A stretch of DNA of 64,000 bases, from contig OZ020611.1 of the NCBI GenBank assembly GCA_963971575.1, positions 60,359,381-60,423,380 of the forward strand. The letters run 5' to 3'. A model generated the notes under the pieces. The model had not been told where the DNA came from. It worked only from the letters and a program-made list of their open reading frames with translations, and searched no databases. The position numbers were made by a program, and so were the translations under genes. Every line of letters begins with the position of its first letter. Position 1 is the stretch's first letter. Shown here piece by piece: positions 10,290 through 20,665 of the stretch. The DNA comes from Liopterus haemorrhoidalis (taxonomy: Eukaryota > Arthropoda > Insecta > Coleoptera > Dytiscidae).

Positions 10290-11130
10290 ATTTATCATCA
10301 TCATCAAGTTAAACTTTATTATCCGACATTGACATCCACTGTCCTGCGCCACTTGCAGCCAATTACCAACTAGTCTCTTGATGGCATCCATCCACCAGGT
10401 AGGAGGCTTCTAGTACTGTAGTACTCTCTAGGTCGCCATTCCTGTACTATCCTGGTCCATCTACCATCATTGGCTCAAGCATTATAACCTAACCACTGCC
10501 ACTTTAGACGTGAAATTCTTCCAATTAAATCGCAAACTTTTGTTTGCTGTCTAATCCACAAATTAGTTTTTCTATACAAAAGTGTAATGCCAATCATTGC
10601 TCTCTCCATAGATCTTTGAGTGACTCGTAAATTTTCCGCAGATTTTTGCGTGAGGGTGAGTCTCAGCACCATAGGTAAGACACATTCATCAAATATCTTT
10701 CTCTTGAGGCAGATGTGGAAATCACCTTTTAAATAGTGTCTCAGACTTCCAAAGGCTACTCATCCCAAACCAATTCTTCTGCTTATCTCTATGGTTTAGT
10801 AGTCCCGGCCGATAGAAATTTCGTGTACCAGGTATTTGTAGTTAGAAACTTGAACAATGGGTCTACCTTGATCAATGCGAGATGACAAATTACCATCAGC
10901 ACTAAATTTGTCATTACTCTGGTCTTCTTTATGTTGATTTGGGGTCCTATCTTCTCGGCTACACTATTTAATTCTTCCATTATTTGGTCCTATTAATTTC
11001 TCCTAAGTCGTCACTAAAATTAAAAGTATATTGTCGGCGAAACGTAAGTGGCTTAGACATTCTCCATTATTGTTTAAGCCTCGATCTGTCGAATTTAGTC
11101 TTTTAGAAACACTTTCCAGTGCAGCATTAG
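10290..11130 (-). pseudogene. RTE-like LINE reverse transcriptase, 3' half
   Basis: On the minus strand, pieces of the RT and C-terminal region appear in the right order. NGECLSHLRFADNI (the FADD motif with D to N) lies near 11045-11080. ELNSVAEKIG with INIKKTRVM follows, then LTQKSAENLRVTQRSMERAM and WIRQQTKVCDLIGRISRLKW. Remnants of the GRWTR and P-rich C-terminus follow, ending near 10306 in a TGATGATGAT tail, typical of RTE-like elements. Several frame changes and stops make it non-functional. Its 5' boundary is about 90 bases from the left LTR of the errantivirus. Confidence 0.75.
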
Positions 11131-11220
11131 ATGAGCAGCTTTAGTGAGTTGATTTTATATATTGATTATGATATCAAAAAATAAATAAACAGAACCAAAC
11201 TTGCTTAAATCTATTTAATG

Positions 11221-11427
11221 AGTTATATTCCATAAAACACGACTATGTACACGGAATAGGATACCCGGACAACAAGCTGCATCAGCATGTCTTAGAAATA
11301 TTATATATACTTGGTTTTTTGTAAAATCTTTTAATCTTACTTGTATCATTGTACTAAGTACACATATTTGTATCTTAATAAATTTTGTCTTTTTAAAAAG
11401 GCTCTTGTAAGTGTCCGAAACATAACT
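11221..11427 (+). repeat. left LTR of errantivirus
   Basis: 207 bases matching 18874-19080 except for G versus A in the TTGRTTTTTTG stretch. The ends AGTTAT and ATAACT are inverted repeats of each other. The LTR includes AATAAA within CTTAATAAATTTTG, a likely polyadenylation signal. Confidence 0.95.
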
Positions 11428-11440
11428 GGCGCAGTCGGTA
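11427..11440 (+). promoter_or_regulatory. primer-binding site, tRNA-Ser type
   Basis: TGGCGCAGTCGG begins at the last LTR base and is complementary to the 3' end (CGACTGC plus discriminator and CCA) of insect tRNA-Ser. It primes minus-strand DNA synthesis. The tRNA assignment rests on established knowledge of the acceptor stem, not on a tRNA gene in the window. Confidence 0.75.
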
Positions 11441-11767
11441 GGATACTCGAAATTAGTTCAATCGCTGAATTAATTGTTCGTTAACGATTAACGAGTATCT
11501 AAAGAACAAAGAAATAAGTTAAGTGACACGGACAGAAAGTGACACGGACAATTTCAAAAATCGAAATTAAGGGAGACAAAAATCGCTCCTGGTTCGCGTC
11601 GCAGTTCCACGAAGTGCCGTGAAAAGACAGAATAAAACAGTGCAAGAAGATCGCAAGTCCTGGGAACAACTCTAACATCGAGGGAACCTATAGGCAAACC
11701 TTAGAAATAGGAAGTCCTGGGGAACATCCAAAAATCGGAACCACCCTATAGGCAGTAGATAAGAAAA

Positions 11768-11787
11768 ATGAAAAATTGGATATTCGT
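11768..11787 (+). other. candidate short leader exon with the env start codon
   Basis: An ATG at 11768 is followed by six codons in total and two extra bases, ending at 11787. GTAAGT at 11788-11793, a strong splice donor, follows at once. The unspliced reading ends at a TAA inside this donor, so the exon makes sense only if spliced. Its phase matches the acceptor at 17109-17110 and the env frame, and its residues are mainly hydrophobic after one Lys. Splicing of env RNA from the leader is established for gypsy-type errantiviruses; its use here is inferred. Confidence 0.6.
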
Positions 11788-11895
11788 GTAAGTTGCTCAT
11801 CCTTAATTAATCCTTAACACAAAAAACTATACGATAGCAACCAAATTAAATAAATAAAAAAAAAATTTTAAAAAAGAAAGGAAATTTACTAATTA

Positions 11896-13335
11896 ATGAT
11901 TGACATAGAAAACGAATTAAATAATTTAAGTGACAGAATTAACGAAATACAACTTAATACTGACACAATGGCACACGATGACAGAACTAATTATCAATTA
12001 CTCAAATTACACATTGACTGTATCCCTCACTTTGACGGCAACCCTCACACATTATCGGTTTTTGTCGATGACTGTGACAGTTTAATAAGAACTTTTGCTA
12101 GCCCAACCAATATTAACTTAAATAATTTTCTTATAAGAGCTATAATTGGTAGATTATCTGGTAGAGCGCTATCATTGATCGGCTCTAGATTAGAATTGAG
12201 AACTTGGTCCAAAGTAAAAGAAGCACTCTTACTCTGCTTCGGAGACCAAAGAAACGTAGATTGTCTGATACAAGATCTTTTAAATTTAAGACCATTTAAG
12301 AACGAATCACCGTACAATTTTGGAATGCGATGTCAGGACAGTAGAAGTTTAATAACCGCTAAATTAAATACTATGACTGAACTTACGGAAGAACAAAAAG
12401 CTGTTTTTCTCAGTAGTTATGACGATTTGGCTTTAAAAACCTTTATTCGTGGCTTACCACCCCAGCTACAACTAAGCGTACGTTTAAGAAATCCCCAAAA
12501 ATTAGAAAACGCAATGAGTATCGTTATCGAGGAAGAAAATTTCTTATACTCCAGCCAAAAAATTAATAATTTAAATACGCACACTTCTTACAAACCCGCG
12601 ACACGTATGACTCCAGTACAGCACGTAAGACCCAATGTACAGCAAAGACCTTTTTACAATACGCCCTATGGTAATGCAAGTACAAGGCCTACATTTCAAA
12701 ATTTTCAACCGAGATTCAATTTTCCACAACCAAACACCAATTCTAATTCATATGGTTCAAGACAATCAAACCCATTTTTCAACCCCAATGAAAGACCAAA
12801 TATACGCCCAAGTTCATTTACCTTTAGACCGCAATATCCAGCACGTCCAAACCCTCAATTTCAAACGTATCAGAACTCTCAATTTCAACCACGCCCTAAT
12901 ACAAGTAATCCAATAAATAATCAAAATTCATTTCAAAGATTTAGTCAAACCAATCAAAATCAAGCCAAGCAATTTAAACCTGAACCAATGGATACAACAT
13001 CAGCAAGGTCTCACATAAAGCAAAAACCCAACTTCATTTCTGAAGAACTTTTCACCCATAGTGTACGTCCAAGTGATTATTCTTATCAGTCCTTTGAAAA
13101 CACTTGTGATGAACAAAATTTTGAATACAACCCTGAACAAAATTTTGATAACCAAAGTAATGATATCTGCTATGATCAAGATTTTAATGATTATTGCTAC
13201 GATCCAAATGATATCTATTATAACGAGAACACTGATAATTCCAATGAAATATTTGATCAACCAAACTCTTCTAATAATCATGACGGTAATGACGTAAATT
13301 TTCACATGGTTCAACCCAAAACCAACCCAACGTAA
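11896..13335 (+). CDS. gag: errantivirus Gag
   Basis: A 479-residue structural polyprotein that would form the particle and package RNA in the cytoplasm. Residues about 35-190 carry the retroviral/retrotransposon-type capsid region (IPHFDGNPHTLSVFVDDCDSL, with a downstream IRGL segment). From about 230 onward the protein is rich in Gln, Asn, Pro, Phe and Arg, and the tail near 400-470 is rich in Asn, Asp and Tyr. There is no CCHC knuckle, as usual for errantiviruses; the basic N/Q/R-rich part may bind RNA instead. The ATG at 11896 follows the primer site by about 460 bases. The frame is fully open. The pol frame (-1) overlaps the last 33 or so bases, after a possible slippery heptamer. Confidence 0.9.
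   Translation: MIDIENELNNLSDRINEIQLNTDTMAHDDRTNYQLLKLHIDCIPHFDGNPHTLSVFVDDCDSLIRTFASPTNINLNNFLIRAIIGRLSGRALSLIGSRLELRTWSKVKEALLLCFGDQRNVDCLIQDLLNLRPFKNESPYNFGMRCQDSRSLITAKLNTMTELTEEQKAVFLSSYDDLALKTFIRGLPPQLQLSVRLRNPQKLENAMSIVIEEENFLYSSQKINNLNTHTSYKPATRMTPVQHVRPNVQQRPFYNTPYGNASTRPTFQNFQPRFNFPQPNTNSNSYGSRQSNPFFNPNERPNIRPSSFTFRPQYPARPNPQFQTYQNSQFQPRPNTSNPINNQNSFQRFSQTNQNQAKQFKPEPMDTTSARSHIKQKPNFISEELFTHSVRPSDYSYQSFENTCDEQNFEYNPEQNFDNQSNDICYDQDFNDYCYDPNDIYYNENTDNSNEIFDQPNSSNNHDGNDVNFHMVQPKTNPT
13296..13302 (+). promoter_or_regulatory. candidate -1 ribosomal frameshift site
   Basis: A AAT TTT, read in the gag frame, has the X XXY YYZ form of a slippery heptamer. The -1 frame has a TGA just upstream and is then open through the protease active site, so the switch must occur between about 13293 and the gag stop at 13335, exactly where the heptamer lies. 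I did not identify a downstream stem-loop or pseudoknot by eye. Confidence 0.55.
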
Positions 13336-16300
13336 TCCAGTTACACGCTTTAACCCACAGCCTACCATTCATACATATTCCTGAAATTAATGCCAGATTT
13401 CTTATAGACACCGGCAGTACTAAATGTCTAATGAATTCCGAATTAGCCTACAAATTTTATGCAAATTTCATTTTTAAAGAAGACTTTAACATACAATCTG
13501 CACATAATATATCATACCACGATGAAGTAGTCGAAATTCCAATTTTTAACATTTTTAATGAATCTTTTTGAATTTAGCCCAAAATTTGACGGATTAATTG
13601 GCATAGACCTGCTCAAACGATTAAACGCTACCGTGAATATTAGTTCCAAATTATTAGAAACCCCTTATTCAAAAATTCCAATTACATTTAATTCGGACGA
13701 TAGTAATAACGCTGAAAAAAGTAATTCAAAAATTTATTCCATCACTGTACTCCCACGTACTCAGCAAGTAGTCAGATTACCTGTGAACTTAGATAACGGA
13801 ACAGGAATATTAGATTACAAAAATCTAGGAGACGGAGTAGATACCCCGAAAGCAGTTGTAAATGTTATCAACAATTTTGCAATTACAACAATTACTAATG
13901 TTAATGATCAACCTGTAAATTTAGACTTTTCTGAACCATTCAAAATTGAACCTTTAATTAACGTTAACTTTGTAGAAAAAATGGAGACAGAAGATATACT
14001 AACCAAAGAACATGACGATAAATTAAAACAAAATTTAAAAAATTTAAGATTGGACCATTGTAATCGCGAAGAGAAAGAAGCGATCAGGAAACTCTGTTTC
14101 GAGTACAGGGATATCTTTTATTGCGAAGGAATTCCTCTGACTTTCTCAAACCAAATTAGACATCAAATTAAATTAAAGGACGATACCCCGATTTTCACAA
14201 AATCGTATCGGTTTCCCGAAGTCCATAAGCAAGAAGTAAAATCTCAAATGTCAAAATTATTAGAGCAAGGTATCATTCAAGAAAGTGTATCCCCCTGGTC
14301 TAGCCCGATCTGGATAGTACCGAAGAAATTCGATGCTTCCGGTAAGCGAAAATGGCGACTTGTGATCGATTATCGCAAGTTGAATGAGAAAACGATCGAC
14401 GACAAGTATCCATTACCTAATATAACGGATATTTTAGACAAACTAGGAAAAGCTAATTACTTCACAACTATCGATTTGGCGAGCGGATTTCATCAGATCG
14501 AAGTCGATCCCAATGACATACAAAAAACAGCATTTTCCACTAATGAAGGTCATTACGAGTTCACCCGGATGCCCTTCGGATTAAAAAACGCGCCTTCCAC
14601 CTTCCAGCGCGTAATGAACAATGTTCTGAGAGGAGTAAATTCGTGCCTCGTATATTTAGACGATGTAATAATTTTTAGTACCTCCCTACAGGAACATCTT
14701 GCAACCATGAGATCAATTTTTGAAAGATTAAAATCTGGAAATTTTAAAGTACAATTAGATAAGACTGAATTTTCAAACCCCGACAAAATTAATTCTATAA
14801 AAAACTTTCCCATACCAACAACACAAAAAGAAATTAAATCATTTTTAGGATTGTTAGGTTATTACCGACGTTTCATCCCCGATTTTGCAAAAATTACCAG
14901 ACCAATGACGAAATGTTTGAAAAAGAACGCTAAAGTTTTACACGACAATGAATTTGTTAATTGTTTCAAAATTTGTAAAGACGTACTTATAAATGAACCC
15001 ATTCTTCAATACCCAGACTTTGAAAAACCATTTATATTGACTACAGATGCCAGTAACTATGCAATCGGTTCTGTTCTATCCCAAGGTAACGTACCTAACG
15101 ATAAACCTATAGCATACGCATCTAGAACCCTAAACGATTCAGAAACCCGATATTCGACTATAGAAAAAGAATTATTAGCTATAGTTTGGGCCTGCAAACA
15201 CTTCCGCCCATATCTCTATGGACGCAAATTTACGATATATACAGACCACCGACCCCTCACATGGTTATTTAGTCTCAAAGAACCAAATTCTAAACTAGTA
15301 CGTTGGAGACTTCGTTTAGAAGAATTTGACTATACTATTCTATACAAAAAAGGAAAGCATAATTTAGTAGCAGATTCTCTTTCACGTATTCAAATTAATG
15401 CTCTTGAAAATGAATCGGTTATTAATAACCCCGGAGATGTAGATCAAAACGTTTTAGACTTTCTCAGAAATCTAGCGGAAAATATTCCACCACCCTCAAT
15501 CTATGAAAATCCAGAACCTTCCACTTCTACTGGAAAAAAGAATCCTAAATTTAAAATATTAGAAAATAGATTAATACGTCCAGCTGATCCACCCACGCAT
15601 AAACTTATCGCGAATCGTGACATTGCGAACAACGAAGAGACGGACACAGCTGATGAGTTCATAGACATTACTGAGACAAGTGAAACTGACACCGCGTCTG
15701 AACAAGAACAGACATTAACCGCATCTACCCAACATTCGACTTACAATGAAACAACGAATGACGGTATCCCGATTTTAGACGAAATTATTAATAATAAAAT
15801 CCACCAAATTCTAGTCTTTACGAGTCCCTACCCTAAATTACAAGTTACAAATGATAAGTACGAAAATTGTAAAATTATTTCTGTAAAAATTCCCGAAACT
15901 AACAACGATAAATTAATCGTACAATTCATAAAGAATTATACGGATCCCAAAAATACGTATTACATTTACTTTCAAAAGGACAAGTTATATCAAAATTTTT
16001 GTAGAGTCTATTTGCAAAACTTTTCGGAAAAAGGAACTAAATTAATTCGCTGTTTAAAGCAAGTTAATACCGTGTCAGACCCTGAAGAACAAATTCTTCT
16101 TATGAAACATCATCACGAAGGAAAAACGAATCACAGAGGAATCGTTGAAACCCTTGAACATTTAAGAAAAAACTATTACTGGAAAAATATGAAAAATTCA
16201 ATTTCAAATTTTATAAATTCCTGTGAAATATGCCAAAGATCTAAATATGCTAGGAAAAAGCCATATGTACCATTAATGGTCACGGAAACGCCAAGCAAAC

Positions 16301-17093
16301 CTTTTCAAGTAGTTCACATAGATGTTTTCACGTTTGACGCAAAAAATTATTTAACAGTTGTAGACGCTTTCAGCAAATTTGCACAAGCTTATCAAATTTC
16401 TGGAAAAACCGCCATACATATCTCGAACGCATTAATAAAATACTTCACCTCATTTGGCATACCCCAAAATTTTATAGTAGATAAAGGCAAGGAATTTGAC
16501 AATGTAACAGTCAAAGAATTGTTAAAGACCCACAATATTAATACCCATTTCACTACTAGCGGACACCATGAATCGAACTCGGTAGTAGAGAGATTTCATT
16601 CTACCATAATCGAACACTTAAGAATATTGAAAGAAATTTATCCCCAAACTGACGAAAACCTGATGGACTATGCAATTATCGCTTATAATAATTCCATACA
16701 TAGTTCCACGAACTTTACACCTTTAGAACTAACTTTTGGACACACTGACTCTCGCAACCCTATCGAAATTTTCACACCTGACTCCTTCTTTGCCGAATAT
16801 GCTCAAAACCATAAAGACAAACTAAAACATGTCTATCGCAATGTTAACAACAAATTAAGAACCGGAAAAGAAAAAGTAGTAGAAAAATTAAATACACAAG
16901 GTGAAACTAATAAAGAGTTTAAATTAGGTCAAATCGTTTATAAAAAGAACCCTCAAGGTAGAAATCAAAAATATAGAAAATTTTTAGGTCCATATAAAAT
17001 TACAAAAATCTTAGAAAGAAATCGTGTCGAAATTTATAGCGAAAAATCAAAAAATGATAAATCCGAAATAATACATATAAAAGAATTAAGAAA

Positions 17094-17110
17094 ACCCCCC
17101 GTTTTCACAG
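17094..17110 (+). other. candidate env 3' splice acceptor
   Basis: A pyrimidine-rich stretch CCCCCCGTTTTCACAG ends at 17110. It lies inside the last codons of pol, just before the env frame becomes continuous with env. The phase left after the AG (one base, then full env codons) is what the leader exon at 11768-11787 requires. Confidence 0.55.
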
Positions 17111-18845
17111 ATACCTCATCTGCACCGTCGCAGCTGAACCAAGATTCCACGAACTAAATAGCAACCCCGGATTACTTCCAATAAAACTCGGAAAAGCATA
17201 TAACAAAATTAATTTTTGGAGCTATGTACAAGTATATGACATTTCTAAATTAATATCTGAATTTTCAACATTACAAAATTCTTTTGAAAAAATTAAGACT
17301 TCTATTCAAAATGCAAAGCACAATGACTATGAAAAAGAATTTCAAAATTCCTATAGAATCATTGAAATACTCCAGAATAAAATTGAGAACCAATTGACGA
17401 ATTTAAATCCATTTCACGAAATTAGACCCAAAAGAGCACTCATAGACGGTCTCGGATCAATTATTAAATCCATTACTGGAAATCTCGACCATAAAGATGC
17501 GGAAAGGTACGATAAAGCCATCGATGTTCTAAAGAAAAATCAAGAAACAATTAAAACCACTATTGAAGATCAAATCACGCTACTACAAACTACTATAAAA
17601 AATTTCCAAGAAAACTCAAAAATTTTAAGTCATAATCAAGAAATTCTAACTTCTAGAATTCTGCAATTAGAAAAGGTTATTCAGATTACGCACGTAACAA
17701 AGGTCGATAATTCTCTATACTTCTTGTTAGAAATGGTAATTTCCCAAATTGCTAGCTCTTTACAAATAATATACGATAATCTCGAAAAAATAGAAGTGGC
17801 AGTCACATTTGCAAAATTAAACGTACTACATGACTCTATCATAGACCTGAAATTATTCCTGACAGAAATTAACAAAACGACAAAAGACTTGACGAAATGT
17901 AAATTTCCTTTCGAACCAAATTTGAATAATATAAAATTATTGGAAAAAATTACTGAAGTTAAAAGTTACAGCAAAGGAAACGAAATAATTTTTATCATGG
18001 AAATCCCTATCGTAGAGTTGAGAAATTTTGACTATTACCGATTATATCCATTACCTACACCAACCGATATACCACATTCATTCAAGGTCATTATACCCAA
18101 TTCCAAATTCATAATTTCCAATGAGCAGCATTACGCATACTTAGAAGATAACTGCCAAGAAATCCAGCCAAGAAATTTCCTTTGTAATGAAGTACATCTG
18201 ACGAAAACTAGAGTTCATAAAATGCCCTGTGAACTTCAACTATTAAGATATTTGAACGACACAAACGCCTGCTTACAGCTACCAGTTACCGTAGAAGAAA
18301 TAGAAATTAGTAAAATCGACAGGAATAAATGGATCATCACTACCCCTAACAGCGTAGTAGCCACGCAAAAGTGCGAGGAAAATGAAGAAAATGTTCCCTT
18401 AAATGGAAGTTACTTAATAGAACTTTATAATAATAATTGTGAAGTGCATGTTGGAGACTTTTTATTAAAGACCGTTAAAGACTCTGGACACAAATTTAAA
18501 GAAATTAAATTACCGCAAATAAAAGTTAAAAGTGAAATATTAAATCAAACTCCTATAAAATCTGGGACACTTAAATTAAAATCAATTAAAATGGACGGAC
18601 TAACACTAATACATAACCATCTTACTGATCAAAATCTAAAATTAAAAGAAATTAATAATGTCCCTATCTATTACGACAGAATCGATATATATACGATAGT
18701 AATCTACATTTTAATTGGGATCTCCATCATCATCGGTGCATATCGATATCACTTAATAAAGAAGAAGGCATCCACCTGCACCGACTCCAATGAAGGAACA
18801 TCAGCCGATCCAGCAGCTCAAGAAATTGATCGAACTCTGTGGTAA
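17111..18845 (+). CDS. env: errantivirus envelope glycoprotein (main exon)
   Basis: Encodes the membrane glycoprotein that errantiviruses use for cell-to-cell transfer; it is related to baculovirus F-type fusion proteins. The env frame is open from about 17061 to 18845, with no good ATG at its front, so the start most likely comes from the spliced leader exon. About 105 codons after the acceptor is a furin-type RPKR site, directly followed by ALIDGLGSIIKSITGNLD, the conserved fusion-peptide-like region. Long helical, coiled-coil-like segments follow (about 17490-17880). Several Cys and N-glycosylation motifs occupy the middle. A hydrophobic anchor (IYTIVIYILIGISIIIGAY) near the end precedes a short basic cytoplasmic tail. 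About 580 residues in total fits the family. No lesion is seen although pol is broken. Confidence 0.85.
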
Positions 18846-18873
18846 CCCCATAGTTCTCCAGTAAGGCCCAAGG

Positions 18874-19080
18874 AGTTATATTCCATAAAACACGACTATG
18901 TACACGGAATAGGATACCCGGACAACAAGCTGCATCAGCATGTCTTAGAAATATTATATATACTTGATTTTTTGTAAAATCTTTTAATCTTACTTGTATC
19001 ATTGTACTAAGTACACATATTTGTATCTTAATAAATTTTGTCTTTTTAAAAAGGCTCTTGTAAGTGTCCGAAACATAACT
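18874..19080 (+). repeat. right LTR of errantivirus
   Basis: Matches the left LTR over all 207 bases apart from one substitution. It starts AGTTAT, ends ATAACT and is followed by the target duplication AATG. The polypurine stretch upstream (AAGGCCCAAGG) is a weak match to a plus-strand primer. Confidence 0.95.
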
Positions 19081-19084
19081 AATG

Positions 19085-20005
19085 AGAGATCTGTTGTTGA
19101 CACTCTCCAATAATTTGTCAATATTTGCTTCAATTATGTTACTCAATAATATTCACATCGAGGAGTCTGTTCGGAGTTCGTTTCGTTTTAATATTTATCT
19201 GGAAAATACCTTTTTGAACAAATATTACAAACAAAATGCATCAAATTTTGATTGGCAATATTCCCTACGGGCATGAAAATTAACGATAAATGGATGAAAC
19301 TAGGAATAATTAACACAAATAAATAAGTAAACTTTGATATCGCGGTTGAGCCAATTCTAGCTCATTTCAAAAAATTGCTACCGTTCGGATAAAAGTTTGA
19401 TAAAAATAAAATAAAGAGCAAAAAATATTTCTCTTAACACATTTGCAGACAGACCAAATTCTATGGGGGGTTAAAATAAAACCCCTTCACTTTTTTTAAT
19501 AAATCGTTTATTTTTAGGTCAATTAGAGAGTAACATAAAAGAAAATAATTTTTATTGTACATTTTTCATAAAAAAAAGGATGACTGCATATGCATACGTA
19601 TCTATGGCTGGATGATGTATACGACCACTGTTTCATAATTATATGTGATATGCTGAGACAACAATGTTGTCCAAGTATTTTTAATAGTAAAATATGACAG
19701 CGTTTACAGTCATGTTTCTACAGGAAAAGTTAAATGGGACATTGGGACAAATGGGACACCGGGACAAATGGGACAATTTTTGTGTACCAACACAAAAATG
19801 CCTGCATATGCAGTCGTTTTCCTCGAAAGTGTAAGAGACATCAAAAATTTGAAACTAAAAACGGTCTATAATTTTTTTCGGTCCCCTTTAAAACTTTCTA
19901 CGGGCCCTCAGGGAAGCGTAGACTGAAGCCTTGACTAAGGATCATTGCATCAGAGTACGTATCCATTTATTTAATACTCATTCTTGAAAACTGTTAGGAT
20001 ATTGC
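19085..20005. other. no gene; short 17-bp repeat at 19733-19775
   Basis: AT-rich flank of the errantivirus. At 19733-19775 AAATGGGACAYYGGGACAAATGGGAC-type units of 17 bases recur about 2.5 times. GGGGTTAAAATAAAACCCC near 19469 forms a small hairpin. A possible DNA-transposon remnant cannot be named. Confidence 0.4.
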
Positions 20006-20009
20006 CAAG

Positions 20010-20665
20010 ACTGGTGGGTACAACAACTCCGCACTAAGATTTACTGATGACACCACTCTTATACTAAAAACTCCGAGGAGAAACAAAGTCTGTTGGTCAA
20101 ACTCTAAGAGGATAGAATCGATTTTTGGCTTTACACCAATTACAGTAATACCAAAATAATGATAATTGAAATAGAGAACAACAGTATATCTGAATTGAAA
20201 ACTAATGTTAATAAAGTGGTCATTGAGTTTGTATACCTCGCTGTACTTATAAATAATGTTTGTGAATGCGGATAATTCGAAGTATGATTCAGTTGAGGTG
20301 ACATCTATGGCTCAGTTAAGTAAGATCTGGGAACTATCCATAAAAATATCTATTCTGTATACAACTAAAATCTGGACTAGTCATCGAAATGATAAAAACA
20401 AGATTGAAGAATTCTGAATGTACTGTATTCGGCTCCTCAAAGAAATTAAGTAGGCGATGAATCTGTCCTCAATTATGTACGATCTAATCCCTCGATTCTT
20501 AGGTCAAATCACCAAAAGAACTGATTTTTATAGAAGACAATTGTCCAAAATTGTAGGGAATAGAAGATACACTAAATGGCCACAATGCGGGCTTGATGTT
20601 ACAAAAGATATATTGCCACTAGTAGCTTTAATATCTGCATAAGGTCATTATAAAAAGGTTAATTT
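20010..20665 (+). pseudogene. RTE-like LINE reverse transcriptase, C-terminal half
   Basis: From about 20030 the plus strand gives LRFTDDTTLI (the FADD region with substitutions), then EFVYLAVLI-like and MAQLSKIW stretches. The segment 20457-20642 contains SSIMYDLIPRFLGQITKRTD and ends with LPLVALISA, typical of the C-terminus of this LINE group (normally RFFGHI.RRTD ... GLPLVALISAQDR). Many stops and frame changes are present. It shares the architecture of the fragments at 1.1-1.7 and 10.3-11.1 kb, but its sequence is from a different subfamily. Confidence 0.7.

Larger units (their letters stand above)
13293..17157 (+). pseudogene. pol: errantivirus Pol (PR-RT-RNase H-IN), damaged
   Basis: The protease begins in the -1 frame relative to gag, with its active site FLIDTGS near 13398-13418. 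An extra T in the T-run at about 13564-13568 puts the rest in another frame, open from 13558 to 17157 (1199 codons). In that part the RT lies at residues about 205-450: KWRLVIDYRKLN, IDLASGFHQIE, FGLKNAPSTFQ and YLDD (376-379). RNase H spans about 490-610, with TTDAS, IEKELLAIVW, TDHRPL and ADSLSR. Integrase has an HHCC zinc region near 848-890 and Asp/Asp/Glu residues near 920, 973 and 1004-1011. Between LDKTEFS and NPDKINSI (about 401-412), the stretch that normally holds the LGH motif of the RT thumb is missing in frame. Both defects should abolish replication by this copy. The break is described only, not repaired. Confidence 0.9.
11221..19080 (+). mobile_element. errantivirus (Ty3/gypsy group endogenous retrovirus of insects)
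   Basis: A complete 7.86-kb provirus-like element. Two 207-base LTRs flank gag, pol and env. The LTRs begin AGTTAT and end ATAACT. Four bases, AATG, are duplicated at 11217-11220 and 19081-19084, the 4-bp duplication expected of this group. A primer-binding site complementary to tRNA-Ser follows the left LTR. The gene order, lack of a Gag zinc knuckle, a third ORF with a furin-type site before a fusion-peptide-like segment, and a TM near its C-terminus are all typical of errantiviruses. The two LTRs differ at one position by my reading, so insertion was recent. pol has a frameshift and an internal loss; gag and env are open. Confidence 0.93.

Noticed and set aside
12045..13368. several ORFs opposite to or overlapping gag
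   Set aside because: They reflect the biased composition of gag on other frames and show no motif.
17394..18845. env beginning at the TTG at 17394
   Set aside because: The same frame is open about 110 codons further upstream and includes the conserved part before the cleavage site; the TTG is internal.
18730..19146. 138-codon minus ORF over the env end and right LTR
   Set aside because: It is a shadow of env and LTR sequence with no domain.
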